This document shows positions 47,755-56,242 of a DNA stretch of 64,000 nt, in pieces. Below the pieces are notes generated by a model. The model saw only the letters and a list, made by a program, of their open reading frames with translations. It had not been told where the DNA came from and made no database searches. The stretch spans positions 1,922,001-1,986,000 of the forward strand of contig NZ_CP139195.1 of the NCBI RefSeq assembly GCF_034057115.1, given 5' to 3'. The stretch comes from Pseudomonas sp. AN-1 (GTDB taxonomy: Bacteria > Pseudomonadota > Gammaproteobacteria > Pseudomonadales > Pseudomonadaceae). Every line of letters begins with the position of its first letter. Within the stretch, counting starts at the first letter, position 1. Made by a program: the position numbers and the translations under genes.

Positions 47755-48726
47755 TCAGTGGGCTTCGCCGATCCCCAGACAGAGGGCAATCTGCGTCAGC
47801 GCGGTGCGCTCGGCCTTGCTGATCCGGCTACCGAAGCCGAACAGGCCGCCCGAAGCCTTGGCGATGTCCTCGGCGACGGTCAGCAGCGCGCGCTTGAAGG
47901 CTTGTGCCTCGGCGGCGGGCATGCGCTCGTCGACGATGCTCGCGACCATCACCAGCTCGAGGGCGAAGTTGAGCCCTTGCTCGCCCAGGCTGGCGGCCAT
48001 GACGTCCAGCTTGTCGATGATGTTGGTGACGATACGGATCAATAGCGGGCTGCCGTAGTGCTCGGCGTCCGTCAGCAAACGGAGCAGACCGGCTACTTCC
48101 TTGCGATCCACCTTGCCGTCGGCGGCAGCGACGATGAAGAACACCAGAAAAGGTGCGCGCTGCAGGGTGCGCAGCTCGTCCACACTGAACCCGGTGTTTT
48201 CCTCGCCGCTGGAGGCAGCGTTGTTGCAGACCTCGTCGAGGTAGTGCGCCTCCCAGGTGGCAAAACCCTCCGAGTGGGAGCGCATGCCCTTGAAGAAGGC
48301 CTGGCCTATGGCCTGCCGGGTGCCGGTATCCAGTCCCTCGGCACCATTGGTCAACTCCGGCCGGTTGACCCCGAAGCCATCGGCATGCCCGGCATTGCGG
48401 TACGGCAGGACGAACTGCATCTCGCGCTCGCGATCGGCACTGAAGCGCACGTCGATGAGCAGGCAGTCGGTCTTGCCGGTCGCGCTGGTCATGACGGCAT
48501 CCCTGATGAAGCACGCGCCGAGCATGTCCGCGCCGAGTTCGCTGAGTTTCCTCGCCCCGCCGGCCGTGGTCTCGATGGAGCCGCCGACCAGGCGCGTCAG
48601 CTGCGTCTGGCCGTCGTCACGCAGGGTACCGACGATGGGTATCAGCACCTCACCGTCACAAACGCTGTATACGGCATGGGCGGCGCAGTAGCCGACCATT
48701 TCCACGGTGCTCAGATATTTTTCCAT
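47755..48726 (-). CDS. Protein with a C-terminal TerB-like domain (323 aa)
   Basis: The C-terminal ~145 residues (from about 183) look like a TerB/TerB-N-type helical metal-binding domain: FIVAAADGKVDRKEVAGLLR and VASIVDERMPAAEAQAFKRA, with the acidic D-x-K-x-D/E spacing of that fold. The N-terminal half is unassigned. TerB-like domains occur in tellurite-resistance and related MoxR/vWA stress systems, which fits this locus. ATG 48726 has a strong GAGGAGAG ribosome site. It lies about 200 bases downstream of the duplicated leader element at 48941-49030. Confidence 0.75.
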   Translation of the reverse strand: MEKYLSTVEMVGYCAAHAVYSVCDGEVLIPIVGTLRDDGQTQLTRLVGGSIETTAGGARKLSELGADMLGACFIRDAVMTSATGKTDCLLIDVRFSADREREMQFVLPYRNAGHADGFGVNRPELTNGAEGLDTGTRQAIGQAFFKGMRSHSEGFATWEAHYLDEVCNNAASSGEENTGFSVDELRTLQRAPFLVFFIVAAADGKVDRKEVAGLLRLLTDAEHYGSPLLIRIVTNIIDKLDVMAASLGEQGLNFALELVMVASIVDERMPAAEAQAFKRALLTVAEDIAKASGGLFGFGSRISKAERTALTQIALCLGIGEAH

Positions 48727-48940
48727 GCCACTCTCCTCATCGGGAATCGATGACGGATTGTCCTGTGGCGGCAATCTGGCTGCAGTTCCGAAGTTGTCAG
48801 GTCGCCGTCGTCGCCACCTGACAGCACGTCAAGCGGGCGGCGATGGGCAGAAAGAGAATGAGCGGATGCCCGGCATTGCCTGGCCTGCCGCGAACGAGAG
48901 ATGGGGGGAACGATGGAAAGGCAGGCGCGGAGCGCACCCG

Positions 48941-49030
48941 GAGGGTTCTGGAGTTGCGACCCGTGCATGCGTCCCTGCCTGAGGCTCTGGTTGGAGAGGC
49001 AGCATTTTGCAATTACCGCCGGGCGATTGG
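48941..49030 (-). repeat. Duplicated leader element, copy 1
   Basis: About 90 bases sharing the block CATGCGTCCCTGCCTGAGGC and flanking similarity with 52068-52155. In each case it lies 140-215 bases upstream of a minus-strand gene start (48726 and 51928). Apart from this element, the 48727-49200 gap shows nothing recognisable. Confidence 0.7.
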
Positions 49031-49200
49031 CAGGCGTCGAATTGTGCGACCCTGCACAATTCGCGGTTATCCGCCGAAAAATGCACGGCAACGGCAGGTT
49101 TGTGCCGGCGCCAACGCGGCGGCCCGGCCAGTCCGTCATGACCGGGGCAACGCCTGGCGGGTGAGTTCAGCGGTAGCTCATAGCGGTGGTTACCCCACGG

Positions 49201-49548
49201 CTACTCGTCGCCTTCCCCGTCGTACCGCGCCTCGACCCGCACATCCCTCACGAGGCAGAGCGCGAACAAGGCCTCGAGATCCCTGGCGAATTCGTCGCCG
49301 TCTGATCCGGGGAGCAAGCCGATACAGAAGCGCTCGCCATCCTCTTCCCAGTATTGCCCTTCGAAATATTCGACCGGCCAGACCTCCAGCATGGCTTCGA
49401 GCTTCGCCTCGACGGCCGGACCGAAGGCTTCCATGCGCTCCTGGAACAGTGCACCCGCCTCGCCCTCGCAGAGCCCTGCGAGAATCTGCCGCCATAGCGG
49501 CCGTTGCTCGACAGCGGGAGTGAAGGACAGCTCGAGTTCGTCTTCCAT
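49201..49548 (-). CDS. Hypothetical acidic protein (115 aa)
   Basis: Starts MEDELELSFTPAVEQRPLWR and contains an aromatic-acidic middle (EVWPVEYFEGQYWEEDGERF). No family recognised. It follows directly after the 195-aa gene, one base between the upstream stop and this start, so translation is coupled. It is part of a tail-to-head run of five small unassigned minus-strand genes between the two leader elements. Confidence 0.7.
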   Translation of the reverse strand: MEDELELSFTPAVEQRPLWRQILAGLCEGEAGALFQERMEAFGPAVEAKLEAMLEVWPVEYFEGQYWEEDGERFCIGLLPGSDGDEFARDLEALFALCLVRDVRVEARYDGEGDE

Positions 49549-49549
49549 A

Positions 49550-50137
49550 TCAGCGGTACTCCTGTTTGATAGCATTCCACACCTGCCCCAGTTCGCCGGG
49601 ATAACTCTCCAGGCTGTCCATCCGCCTGCGGAACTCGGCCAGGTAACGACGGCGCGACTCGCCTTCGGGCGCACCCTTGGTCGGGTCGGGGTAGTCGAAG
49701 CACCAGGTCATGATGTCCCGCAGGCGGGACTGGGTAAGTTCCAAAGTTTCGCCCCTTTCCAGACGAACCAGTCCATTCTCCTCCATCTTCTGGTCGAAAA
49801 TCCGCACATCCACATGGGGCACCAGCGAAAAGAAGAAGTCCAGCAAAGCGGACCACAGCGGCTCTTCGTTGTACTCCCGATACAGCCATATGTAACTGAA
49901 ATACATTGAGCTACAGAACAAAGTATTCGCATGCAGCTCGAACGATCGGTGCTCAGTTTCCTCGCCGATCAGAAAGGGAAACCGTCGCGACGGGTCATAG
50001 GTCTCGCCGAACACATGGTGGAACAGGTGCAAGCGTTCCTCGCGGGACAAGCCAGGTACACTGGACAAAGTATTACAAAATAAACTTTGGACCATCCAAT
50101 AGTCCGAATCGGCAGACGGTTTGTCGCTCTGCGCCAA
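49550..50137 (-). CDS. Hypothetical protein (195 aa)
   Basis: Aromatic-rich, probably helical and soluble (NTLFCSSMYFSYIWLYREYN, then PLWSALLDFFFSLVPHVDV). No catalytic motif or family recognised. GC is lower than in the housekeeping genes around it. It lies between the 76-aa truncated paralog upstream and the 115-aa gene downstream in one run. Confidence 0.68.
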   Translation of the reverse strand: MAQSDKPSADSDYWMVQSLFCNTLSSVPGLSREERLHLFHHVFGETYDPSRRFPFLIGEETEHRSFELHANTLFCSSMYFSYIWLYREYNEEPLWSALLDFFFSLVPHVDVRIFDQKMEENGLVRLERGETLELTQSRLRDIMTWCFDYPDPTKGAPEGESRRRYLAEFRRRMDSLESYPGELGQVWNAIKQEYR

Positions 50138-50143
50138 GGCACC

Positions 50144-50374
50144 CTAGGTCCGCAGACACCAGGCGATGCCCTCCACGGTGAATACCGGAAAGAAGTCCAG
50201 CATCCGCGACGGCGGCAACCAGCTGTTCTTGCGCGGGATCCCGGTGAAGAAGAAGGTGCGGATGTCCTCCAGTTCCTTTTTGGTCAGACCCTCGGCGGTC
50301 TCTCGCTTAATCGCTTGCCACAGTAGCTCTCGCTGGGCGAGCCATTGCGGATCATGGGTGATATCCAGAATCAT
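50144..50374 (-). CDS. Short paralog (76 aa) of the 340-aa protein's N-terminus, probably truncated
   Basis: The run QWLAQRELLWQAIKRETAEG with EDIRTFFFTGIPRKNSW aligns with AWMAEREQQWREVEKLLYGL and GICKRYFFKGTLPDWKK at the start of the 340-aa protein at 50906. Only the N-terminal module remains, and it ends EGIAWCLRT and a stop six bases before the next gene. It may be a decayed copy or a minimal version of the domain. Confidence 0.6.
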   Translation of the reverse strand: MILDITHDPQWLAQRELLWQAIKRETAEGLTKKELEDIRTFFFTGIPRKNSWLPPSRMLDFFPVFTVEGIAWCLRT

Positions 50375-50458
50375 CGACTGTCATTCCCTTGCATGTTTGA
50401 TTTGCCCCATTGAGCGCCAGGCTTTAACTACCGCTGCAACAGCGGACTGCTGTATTCG

Positions 50459-50905
50459 CTAGAACAGTTGCGGATCGATTTCCTCTATCAGCTGGCGGCT
50501 GCGCTGACCTTCGGCATCCGTGACCAGTGCATACAGCCGGCAGCGGAGCGCGCCGCCTTCCACCCGCGCCTGCAGCACGCCGGGGCAACTGTTGCCGTCG
50601 AGGTCTTCCACGTAGTCGCCCGCTCCCTCCTCGTAGAAACTGCCCTCCTCGAGAAACGGGGCCATGGCGATCAGCGCCTCCCAGTCCATGCCTTGGTCAT
50701 GGTAATCGCTGTTCTCGTGGCTGAAGGCGAGGACGCCGTCTTCGTGGCCCACGCAAACCCAGTCGAGGTCGGACAGGCAGTCGCTCAGGTTGTCCCCGGC
50801 GCTGAAATCCTCGTCCGGCTCGAAGTCGAGAGCAGCGAGAACCGCCATGATCCGCTCTGCCCGGATGCGGATCAGCGAAGCGCCACTGCGTACGTGGTAG
50901 CCCAC
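50459..50905 (-). CDS. Hypothetical acidic protein (148 aa)
   Basis: Starts at GTG 50905, which directly abuts the TAA of the 340-aa gene, so it is translated as a coupled partner. It is strongly acidic (ALDFEPDEDFSAGDNLSDCL) with a strand-rich C-terminal half. No family recognised. A small acidic protein directly downstream of a larger partner recalls toxin-immunity or effector-chaperone pairs, but no toxin domain is visible in the partner. Confidence 0.68.
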   Translation of the reverse strand: MGYHVRSGASLIRIRAERIMAVLAALDFEPDEDFSAGDNLSDCLSDLDWVCVGHEDGVLAFSHENSDYHDQGMDWEALIAMAPFLEEGSFYEEGAGDYVEDLDGNSCPGVLQARVEGGALRCRLYALVTDAEGQRSRQLIEEIDPQLF

Positions 50906-51928
50906 TTAGGACTCCTTGCGCTGGATGCCCAGCGCCTTCGAGGCCAGCACACGGCAGTCCAGCCCCCAGGCATCCTCCACCTCGACCTCGCCGCGCTTCA
51001 CCTCCTCCCACAGGGCCTTGAACTCGGCGGGGAACTCGCGTTGCTCCAGCATGGCAGTGAACTTTTGCACGAAGCGGGTCCGTGGGCTATCACCTTCGGC
51101 AGCAAGGTCGAAGTGGTGAATACGGTACAGACCAATCAGAACATTCTCTGCACTCCGTTCCTCGAGCATCTGCCGGTAACTGTTGGGATTGCGGGTGCAT
51201 TGCAGGTACCAGGTTTCCAGCGGCAGGTCATACTGGAATAACATATCCGCCGCGCCGGCACTTAAGGGGGGAGTCAGTCTCAACCAGCCGCCCCAGGTCT
51301 GGATTTCCTGATAGCGATACTGCAGATACAGCATGTGGCTCTGCTGACCAGCGAGTTCAAACAGGCGATTTTTCTCGGGATCAGGGCACATCAGACGAAA
51401 CAGCCACTCGTTGCTGCCTTGGGTATGCAAGATCAGGCGTCGGCGATACTGATAAGGTGGCTTTTCGCCCCAGGTGAGCAGTTCCAGCTCCCCGGCGAGG
51501 TGGGGCAGGTCCTTTTCTACGTCATCAAGGTAGCACAGCACCCCTCCTCCACTGCAACTGCGGATCTCGCTGACACTCCGCAAGGAATAGAAGCCATGCA
51601 AGATATCGGCCCTGCTGACGCGGCGGGAGCGCAGGTAACCCTCGCACAGCGGACGCAGGACCGTCTCGTCACGGCTGGGGTGCAGATAGAGGAACAGCAT
51701 CAGGTCCAGGTGGCGTTCATGTGCATCCCAATCCTGCAGCTTCTTCCAGTCCGGAAGGGTACCCTTGAAGAAGTAGCGCTTGCAGATGCCCACAGCTTTC
51801 TTGCTCTTGTTGAGTCCGTAGAGAAGCTTCTCTACCTCCCGCCACTGTTGCTCGCGCTCGGCCATCCAGGCCTTGTCCTTGGGATGCCAGTGGCTGGTGT
51901 CGAAGTCGTCGAAGATGTCCTTGCGCAT
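50906..51928 (-). CDS. Hypothetical protein (340 aa)
   Basis: Starts MRKDIFDDFDTSHWHPKDKA. It is rich in charged and aromatic residues, with a segment GGGVLCYLDDVEKDLPHLAG and a C-terminal helical part. No known family recognised. The N-terminal ~70 residues are shared with the 76-aa protein at 50144. The gene is first of the small-gene run and lies just downstream of leader element copy 2. Confidence 0.7.
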   Translation of the reverse strand: MRKDIFDDFDTSHWHPKDKAWMAEREQQWREVEKLLYGLNKSKKAVGICKRYFFKGTLPDWKKLQDWDAHERHLDLMLFLYLHPSRDETVLRPLCEGYLRSRRVSRADILHGFYSLRSVSEIRSCSGGGVLCYLDDVEKDLPHLAGELELLTWGEKPPYQYRRRLILHTQGSNEWLFRLMCPDPEKNRLFELAGQQSHMLYLQYRYQEIQTWGGWLRLTPPLSAGAADMLFQYDLPLETWYLQCTRNPNSYRQMLEERSAENVLIGLYRIHHFDLAAEGDSPRTRFVQKFTAMLEQREFPAEFKALWEEVKRGEVEVEDAWGLDCRVLASKALGIQRKES

Positions 51929-52067
51929 GCGTGGGTTCCTGCTGTCCTTGTCGGAGGTTCATTGACGGTGCAATACAGCCGAGCCGGCGCGTAGCGGCCC
52001 GACAGGGCGCGAAGCAGGCAAGCGGCGGCAAAGCGGCAGGGAGCGTGCTGGCGCTCAGGGCGCCGAG

Positions 52068-52155
52068 GGGAGTCTGGTATTGCGGCCCGCACATGCGTCC
52101 CTGCCTGAGGCTGCAGATGGAGAGGACGTCATTGTGCAATCAGCGCAGGGCGACT
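52068..52155 (-). repeat. Duplicated leader element, copy 2
   Basis: Shares CATGCGTCCCTGCCTGAGGC and flanking sequence with 48941-49030, same orientation. It lies in the 51929-52337 gap between the 340-aa gene and pepN. The rest of that gap shows only a GCCGTGCC/GGCACGG hairpin near 52306-52325, which may terminate pepN. Confidence 0.7.
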
Positions 52156-52337
52156 GACAGCCGGCGCGGCGTGCGGCAGCGCACAACTCGTATTGATCGG
52201 CAGTGCTGCGCGGCCTGGTGGGCGCCCGGCCTGAGCAGGCAGGGGGCGGAAGGTCTGCGGGATCGCGGCTGGCTGCGCCAGATCGCGGATGAAGCAGCGG
52301 CACCGTGCCCAGACGGCACGGCACCGCGCAAGCCGGC

Positions 52338-54995
52338 TTACGCCAGGCTCTTGCTCACTACCTCGTAGACGTCGCTGGACAGCTCGCCGCTGGCGAGGAT
52401 GCGCTCCAGCTCGCCGCGCATCAGCGCCTGGCGGGCGGGGTCGAACTTGCGCCAGCGGGTCAGCGGGGTCAGCTGGCGGGAGGCGATCTGCGGGTTGAGG
52501 GCGTTCAGCGCGATCACCTGGTCGGCCAGGAAGCGGTAGCCGGCGCCGTCGGCGCGGTGGAAGTTGACGTGGTTCTGGTTGGCGAAGGCGCCGATCAGCG
52601 CGCGCACCTTGTTGGGATTCTTCAGGGTGAAGGTGTGGTGGTGCATCAGCGCCTGCACGCGCTCGAGGCCGCCGGGCAGCGGGCTGGCCGCCTGCACGGC
52701 GAACCACTGGTCCATGACCAGGGCGTCGTCCTTGAAGTAGTCGGCGAACTTGGCCAGCGCCTGGGCCTTCTCGGCGTCGAACGGCGAGTTGACCAGCACG
52801 GCCAGCGCGGCGAGGCGCTCGGTCATGTTGTCGGCGTGTTCGAACTGCTCCTCGCAGGCGTCGACCACCTCGTCGTCCTCGGCCAGCATCAGGTAGGACA
52901 GGGCGATGTTCTGCAGGCTGCGCCGGGCGATCTGCGCCGCGTCGGCGGCGTAGGCGGTGCTGCGCGAGGCTTCGCGGCAGGCCTGGTAGCGGCTCCACAG
53001 CAGGTCGAACAGCTCGCGGGAGATTGCCTTGCGGGCGAACTCGCGGGCGATGTGGATGGCGTCGACGTCGGCCACCTCGCTGAGCTCGGCCAGATAGGCC
53101 TCGGCCGGCAGGGCGAGCATCTCGGCGACCATCGCCGCATCCAGCGACTGGTCGGCCAGCACCGTGCGCAGCGCCTCGATCAGGCGGGCGTCGAGGTGCA
53201 GGGGCTCGCTGCGCTGCTGCTGGCCGACCAGCTCCTGCAGCACCTGCACGGCGAGCTGCTGGCCGGCCTCCCAGCGGTTGAAGCCGTCGGAGTCGTGCTG
53301 CATGAGGAACATCAGCTGGTCGCGGCCGTAGGGGTAGTGCAGCTTCACCGGCGCGCTGAAGCCGCGCAGCAGCGACGGCAGCGGCTGGGTCGGCACGTCG
53401 ACGAAGGTGAAGCTCTGCTCGGCCGCGGTCACCGCCAGCACGCGCGAGCTGCCGCTCGCCTCGGCCTCGCCGGAGAGGCGCAGCGCCAGCTCGTGGCCGT
53501 GGGCGTCCAGCAGGCCCATGGCCACCGGGATGACGAAGGGCTGCTTGTGCTCCTGGCCGGGGGTGGCCGGGCAGCTCTGGCGGAAGGTCAGGGTGTAGGT
53601 CTTGGCGTGGGCGTCGTAGCAGTCCTCCACGCTCAGGCGCGGGGTGCCGGACTGGGTGTACCAGCGCTTGAACTGGCCGAGATCCTGGCCACTGGCGTCC
53701 TCCATGGCCTTGACGAAGTCGTCGCAGGTCACCGCCTGGCCGTCGTGGCGTTCGAAGTACAGGTCGCTGCCCTTGCGGAAAGCCTCGGCACCGAGCAGGG
53801 TGTGGATCATGCGCAGCACTTCCGCGCCCTTCTCGTAGATGGTCAGGGTGTAGAAGTTGGAGATCTCCATGTAGGCGTCCGGGCGCACCGGGTGGGCCAT
53901 GGGGCCGGCGTCCTCGGCGAACTGCTGGGTGCGCAGGAAGGCGACGTCCTCGATGCGCTTGACCGTGCGCGAGTTCATGTCGGCCGAGAACTCGGCGTCG
54001 CGGAACACGGTGAAGCCTTCCTTCAGCGACAGCTGGAACCAGTCGCGGCAGGTGACGCGGTTGCCCGACCAGTTGTGGAAGTACTCGTGGGCGACCACCG
54101 CCTCGACGCGCTGGTGGGCGGCGTCGGTGGCGGTTTCCGGGTGGGCCAGCACGCAGCTGGAGTTGAAGATGTTGAGGCCCTTGTTCTCCATGGCGCCCAT
54201 GTTGAAGTCGTTGACCGCGACGATCATGAAGATGTCCAGGTCGTACTCGCGGCCGTACACCTCCTCGTCCCACTTCATCGAGCGCTTGAGGCTGTCCATG
54301 GCGTGCTGCAGCTTGCCGATGTTCTCCGGCTCGACGTAGATGCGCAGGGCGACGTCACGGCCGCTCAGGGTCCGGAAGCTGTCCTCGATGCACCACAGGT
54401 CGCCCGCCACCAGGGCGAACAGGTAGGCGGGCTTCTTGAACGGGTCCTGCCAGGTGGCCCAGTGGCGGCCGTCCTCTTCCTGGCCGCTGGCGATCGGGTT
54501 GCCGTTGGACAGCAGGATCGGATAGGCCTGCTTGTCGGCGCTGAGCGTGGTGGTGAATTTGCTCATCACGTCCGGGCGGTCGAGGTAGAAGGTGATCTTG
54601 CGGAAGCCCTCGGCCTCGCACTGGGTGCAGAACATGCCGCTCGACTTGTACAGCCCTTCCAGCGCGGTGTTGCTTTCCGGGTGGATGCGCACGCTGCTGT
54701 CGATGACGAACTGCGCCTGGGTCGGCTGCAGGGTCAGGTGGCTGTCGCTCAGGTGGTAGTCGCCCTTGGCCAGCGGCACGTCGTCCATGGCCAGCGACAG
54801 CAGCTCGAGCTGCTGGCCGTCCAGCACCAGCTTCGGCAGGCCCTCGCCGGCGGCCGGGTTGCGGCGCATGACCAGTTGCGCATGGACCAGGGTGTGGTCC
54901 TCGAACAGCTCGAAGGTCAGGTGGGTCTCGTCGATCAGGTAGTCGGGAGCCTTGTAGTCCTTGAGGTAGACGGTCTTCGGTTGTTCGCTGCGCAT
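52338..54995 (-). CDS. pepN: Aminopeptidase N
   Basis: An 885-residue M1-family zinc aminopeptidase, the usual length for bacterial PepN. The substrate-anchoring GAMEN is at residues 267-271. The zinc ligands HEYFH are at 303-307, with the third ligand glutamate about 19 residues on, in LSLKEGFTVFRD. It removes N-terminal amino acids from peptides in the cytoplasm. The start MRSEQPKTVYLKDYKAPDYL matches the family N-terminus. It is the last gene of a conserved block. Confidence 0.96.
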   Translation of the reverse strand: MRSEQPKTVYLKDYKAPDYLIDETHLTFELFEDHTLVHAQLVMRRNPAAGEGLPKLVLDGQQLELLSLAMDDVPLAKGDYHLSDSHLTLQPTQAQFVIDSSVRIHPESNTALEGLYKSSGMFCTQCEAEGFRKITFYLDRPDVMSKFTTTLSADKQAYPILLSNGNPIASGQEEDGRHWATWQDPFKKPAYLFALVAGDLWCIEDSFRTLSGRDVALRIYVEPENIGKLQHAMDSLKRSMKWDEEVYGREYDLDIFMIVAVNDFNMGAMENKGLNIFNSSCVLAHPETATDAAHQRVEAVVAHEYFHNWSGNRVTCRDWFQLSLKEGFTVFRDAEFSADMNSRTVKRIEDVAFLRTQQFAEDAGPMAHPVRPDAYMEISNFYTLTIYEKGAEVLRMIHTLLGAEAFRKGSDLYFERHDGQAVTCDDFVKAMEDASGQDLGQFKRWYTQSGTPRLSVEDCYDAHAKTYTLTFRQSCPATPGQEHKQPFVIPVAMGLLDAHGHELALRLSGEAEASGSSRVLAVTAAEQSFTFVDVPTQPLPSLLRGFSAPVKLHYPYGRDQLMFLMQHDSDGFNRWEAGQQLAVQVLQELVGQQQRSEPLHLDARLIEALRTVLADQSLDAAMVAEMLALPAEAYLAELSEVADVDAIHIAREFARKAISRELFDLLWSRYQACREASRSTAYAADAAQIARRSLQNIALSYLMLAEDDEVVDACEEQFEHADNMTERLAALAVLVNSPFDAEKAQALAKFADYFKDDALVMDQWFAVQAASPLPGGLERVQALMHHHTFTLKNPNKVRALIGAFANQNHVNFHRADGAGYRFLADQVIALNALNPQIASRQLTPLTRWRKFDPARQALMRGELERILASGELSSDVYEVVSKSLA

Positions 54996-55006
54996 GGCTG
55001 GCTTCC

Positions 55007-55837
55007 TTAGGGTTGCTGCACGGCCAGCTGGTAGGCCGTGTACTTGCGAATGTTGATCACGCCGGTATCGAAGATCAGGTACTGGCCCTTGATGCCCTGC
55101 AGTGTGCCCTCGACCACCGGGTTCTTGTCCAGATCGAAGCTGGCGATCTTCGCCGGGTAGGCCGCGACCGGATAGCGCATCTCGACCACGGAGGCCTCCG
55201 CCAGCGGCTGGATCGCCTGCAGGCCGAAGCGCTGCTGCAGGGCCTCGAGGCCTTCCCGGCAGGTATCGAACAGCTGCTCGCGCACCGCCGGCAGGTCGAC
55301 CGGCTCGGCGTCGCCCTTGAGCAGCGCGCGCCAGTTGGTGCGGTCGGCGACCTGGCTGCGCAACAGGTCCTCGACCAGCCCGGACTGCTGGCGGGTGGCC
55401 ACGCGCAGGATCGGCAGCGCCTGGCTGGCGCCCTGGTCGAGCCAGCGGGTCGGCAGCTGGGTGGCGCGGGTGATGCCGACCTTCACCCCGGAGGAGTTGG
55501 CCAGGTAGACCACGTGGTCGGTCATGCAGAACTGCTCGCCCCAGCTCGGCTCGCGGCAGGTGCCGGCCTCGTAGTGGCACTTCTCCGGGCTCATGATGCA
55601 GCTGTCGCACTGGGCGAGCCTGGTCATGCACGGGTAGCAGTAGCCCTGGGCGTAGCTCTTCTTGGTCTTCCTGCCGCAGTGGCTGCAGTGGATGGCGCCG
55701 AGGTACTCCAGGCGCAGGGTCTGGCCGATCAGCGGGTTGAGCGGCAGCTCACGGTCGTCCAGGCGCAGGGCGTACTGCACCGGGGCGTCCAGGCGCACTG
55801 CCATCTTGGTCAGCGCGCCGCGTGCGATCTCGGCCAT
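55007..55837 (-). CDS. DUF2797 family protein
   Basis: A 276-residue cytoplasmic protein with a zinc-ribbon-like cysteine set, CSHCGRKTKKSYAQGYCYPC, then CDSC and a further CMTD. The family is conserved in gammaproteobacteria without a known function. The later VVYLANSSGVKVGITRATQL region recalls a GIY-YIG-like strand pair. Its ATG overlaps the stop of the DUF1315 gene (TGATG). The same order, pepN - DUF2797 - DUF1315, occurs in P. aeruginosa as I recall it. Confidence 0.88.
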   Translation of the reverse strand: MAEIARGALTKMAVRLDAPVQYALRLDDRELPLNPLIGQTLRLEYLGAIHCSHCGRKTKKSYAQGYCYPCMTRLAQCDSCIMSPEKCHYEAGTCREPSWGEQFCMTDHVVYLANSSGVKVGITRATQLPTRWLDQGASQALPILRVATRQQSGLVEDLLRSQVADRTNWRALLKGDAEPVDLPAVREQLFDTCREGLEALQQRFGLQAIQPLAEASVVEMRYPVAAYPAKIASFDLDKNPVVEGTLQGIKGQYLIFDTGVINIRKYTAYQLAVQQP

Positions 55838-56100
55838 CAGTGCAGGGTGTCCGAACTCTTGAACAGGATGTTCGGCACCTCGAAGGACTTCGACTTGCAC
55901 TCCTGCGGGCCCATGTAGCCGGTGCGCTCCTCCTCGGGCAGGTTCTTGATCTCCCAGGCGATCATCGCCTGCAGGCTGAGCTCCTTCTGCTCCTGGGTGA
56001 GCTTGCGGCCGTCCGGCCACTTGCCGATCTCCACGGCGAGCTTGAGGCTCTGGTAGATCTCGGGGGTGATGTTCTCGATCATTTCGGCGAAGGACGTCAT
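55837..56100 (-). CDS. DUF1315 family protein (YeaC-like)
   Basis: An 87-residue protein matching the small conserved DUF1315 family (MTSFAEMIENITPEIYQSLK; YMGPQECKSKS). No function is established. It is translationally coupled to the DUF2797 gene through a TGATG overlap. GGAGGCTACCC precedes its start. Confidence 0.88.
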   Translation of the reverse strand: MTSFAEMIENITPEIYQSLKLAVEIGKWPDGRKLTQEQKELSLQAMIAWEIKNLPEEERTGYMGPQECKSKSFEVPNILFKSSDTLH

Positions 56101-56146
56101 GGGTAGCCTCCAGGGAAAAAGAAGTGATTCTAGCGGGGCCGGATGG

Positions 56147-56233
56147 CCGTAGGGTGGAAAACGACCGCAGGTCCTTTCCACCGTCCTGCGCGGCACACCG
56201 ATGGACAGGGCGGCGCCGTTGTCCACCCTGCGG
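56147..56233. repeat. Inverted-repeat element, family 2, copy 2 (diverged)
   Basis: Begins CCGTAGGGTGGAAAACGACC, identical over about 27 bases to the element at 20045, and ends GTCCACCCTGCGG. Its right arm has more mismatches than copy 1. It lies between the DUF1315 and rhomboid genes. Confidence 0.7.
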
Positions 56234-56242
56234 GTATCTCGT

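Noticed and set aside
52305-55010. Plus-strand open frame of 901 codons opposite pepN
   Set aside because: Antisense shadow of a well-defined M1 aminopeptidase.
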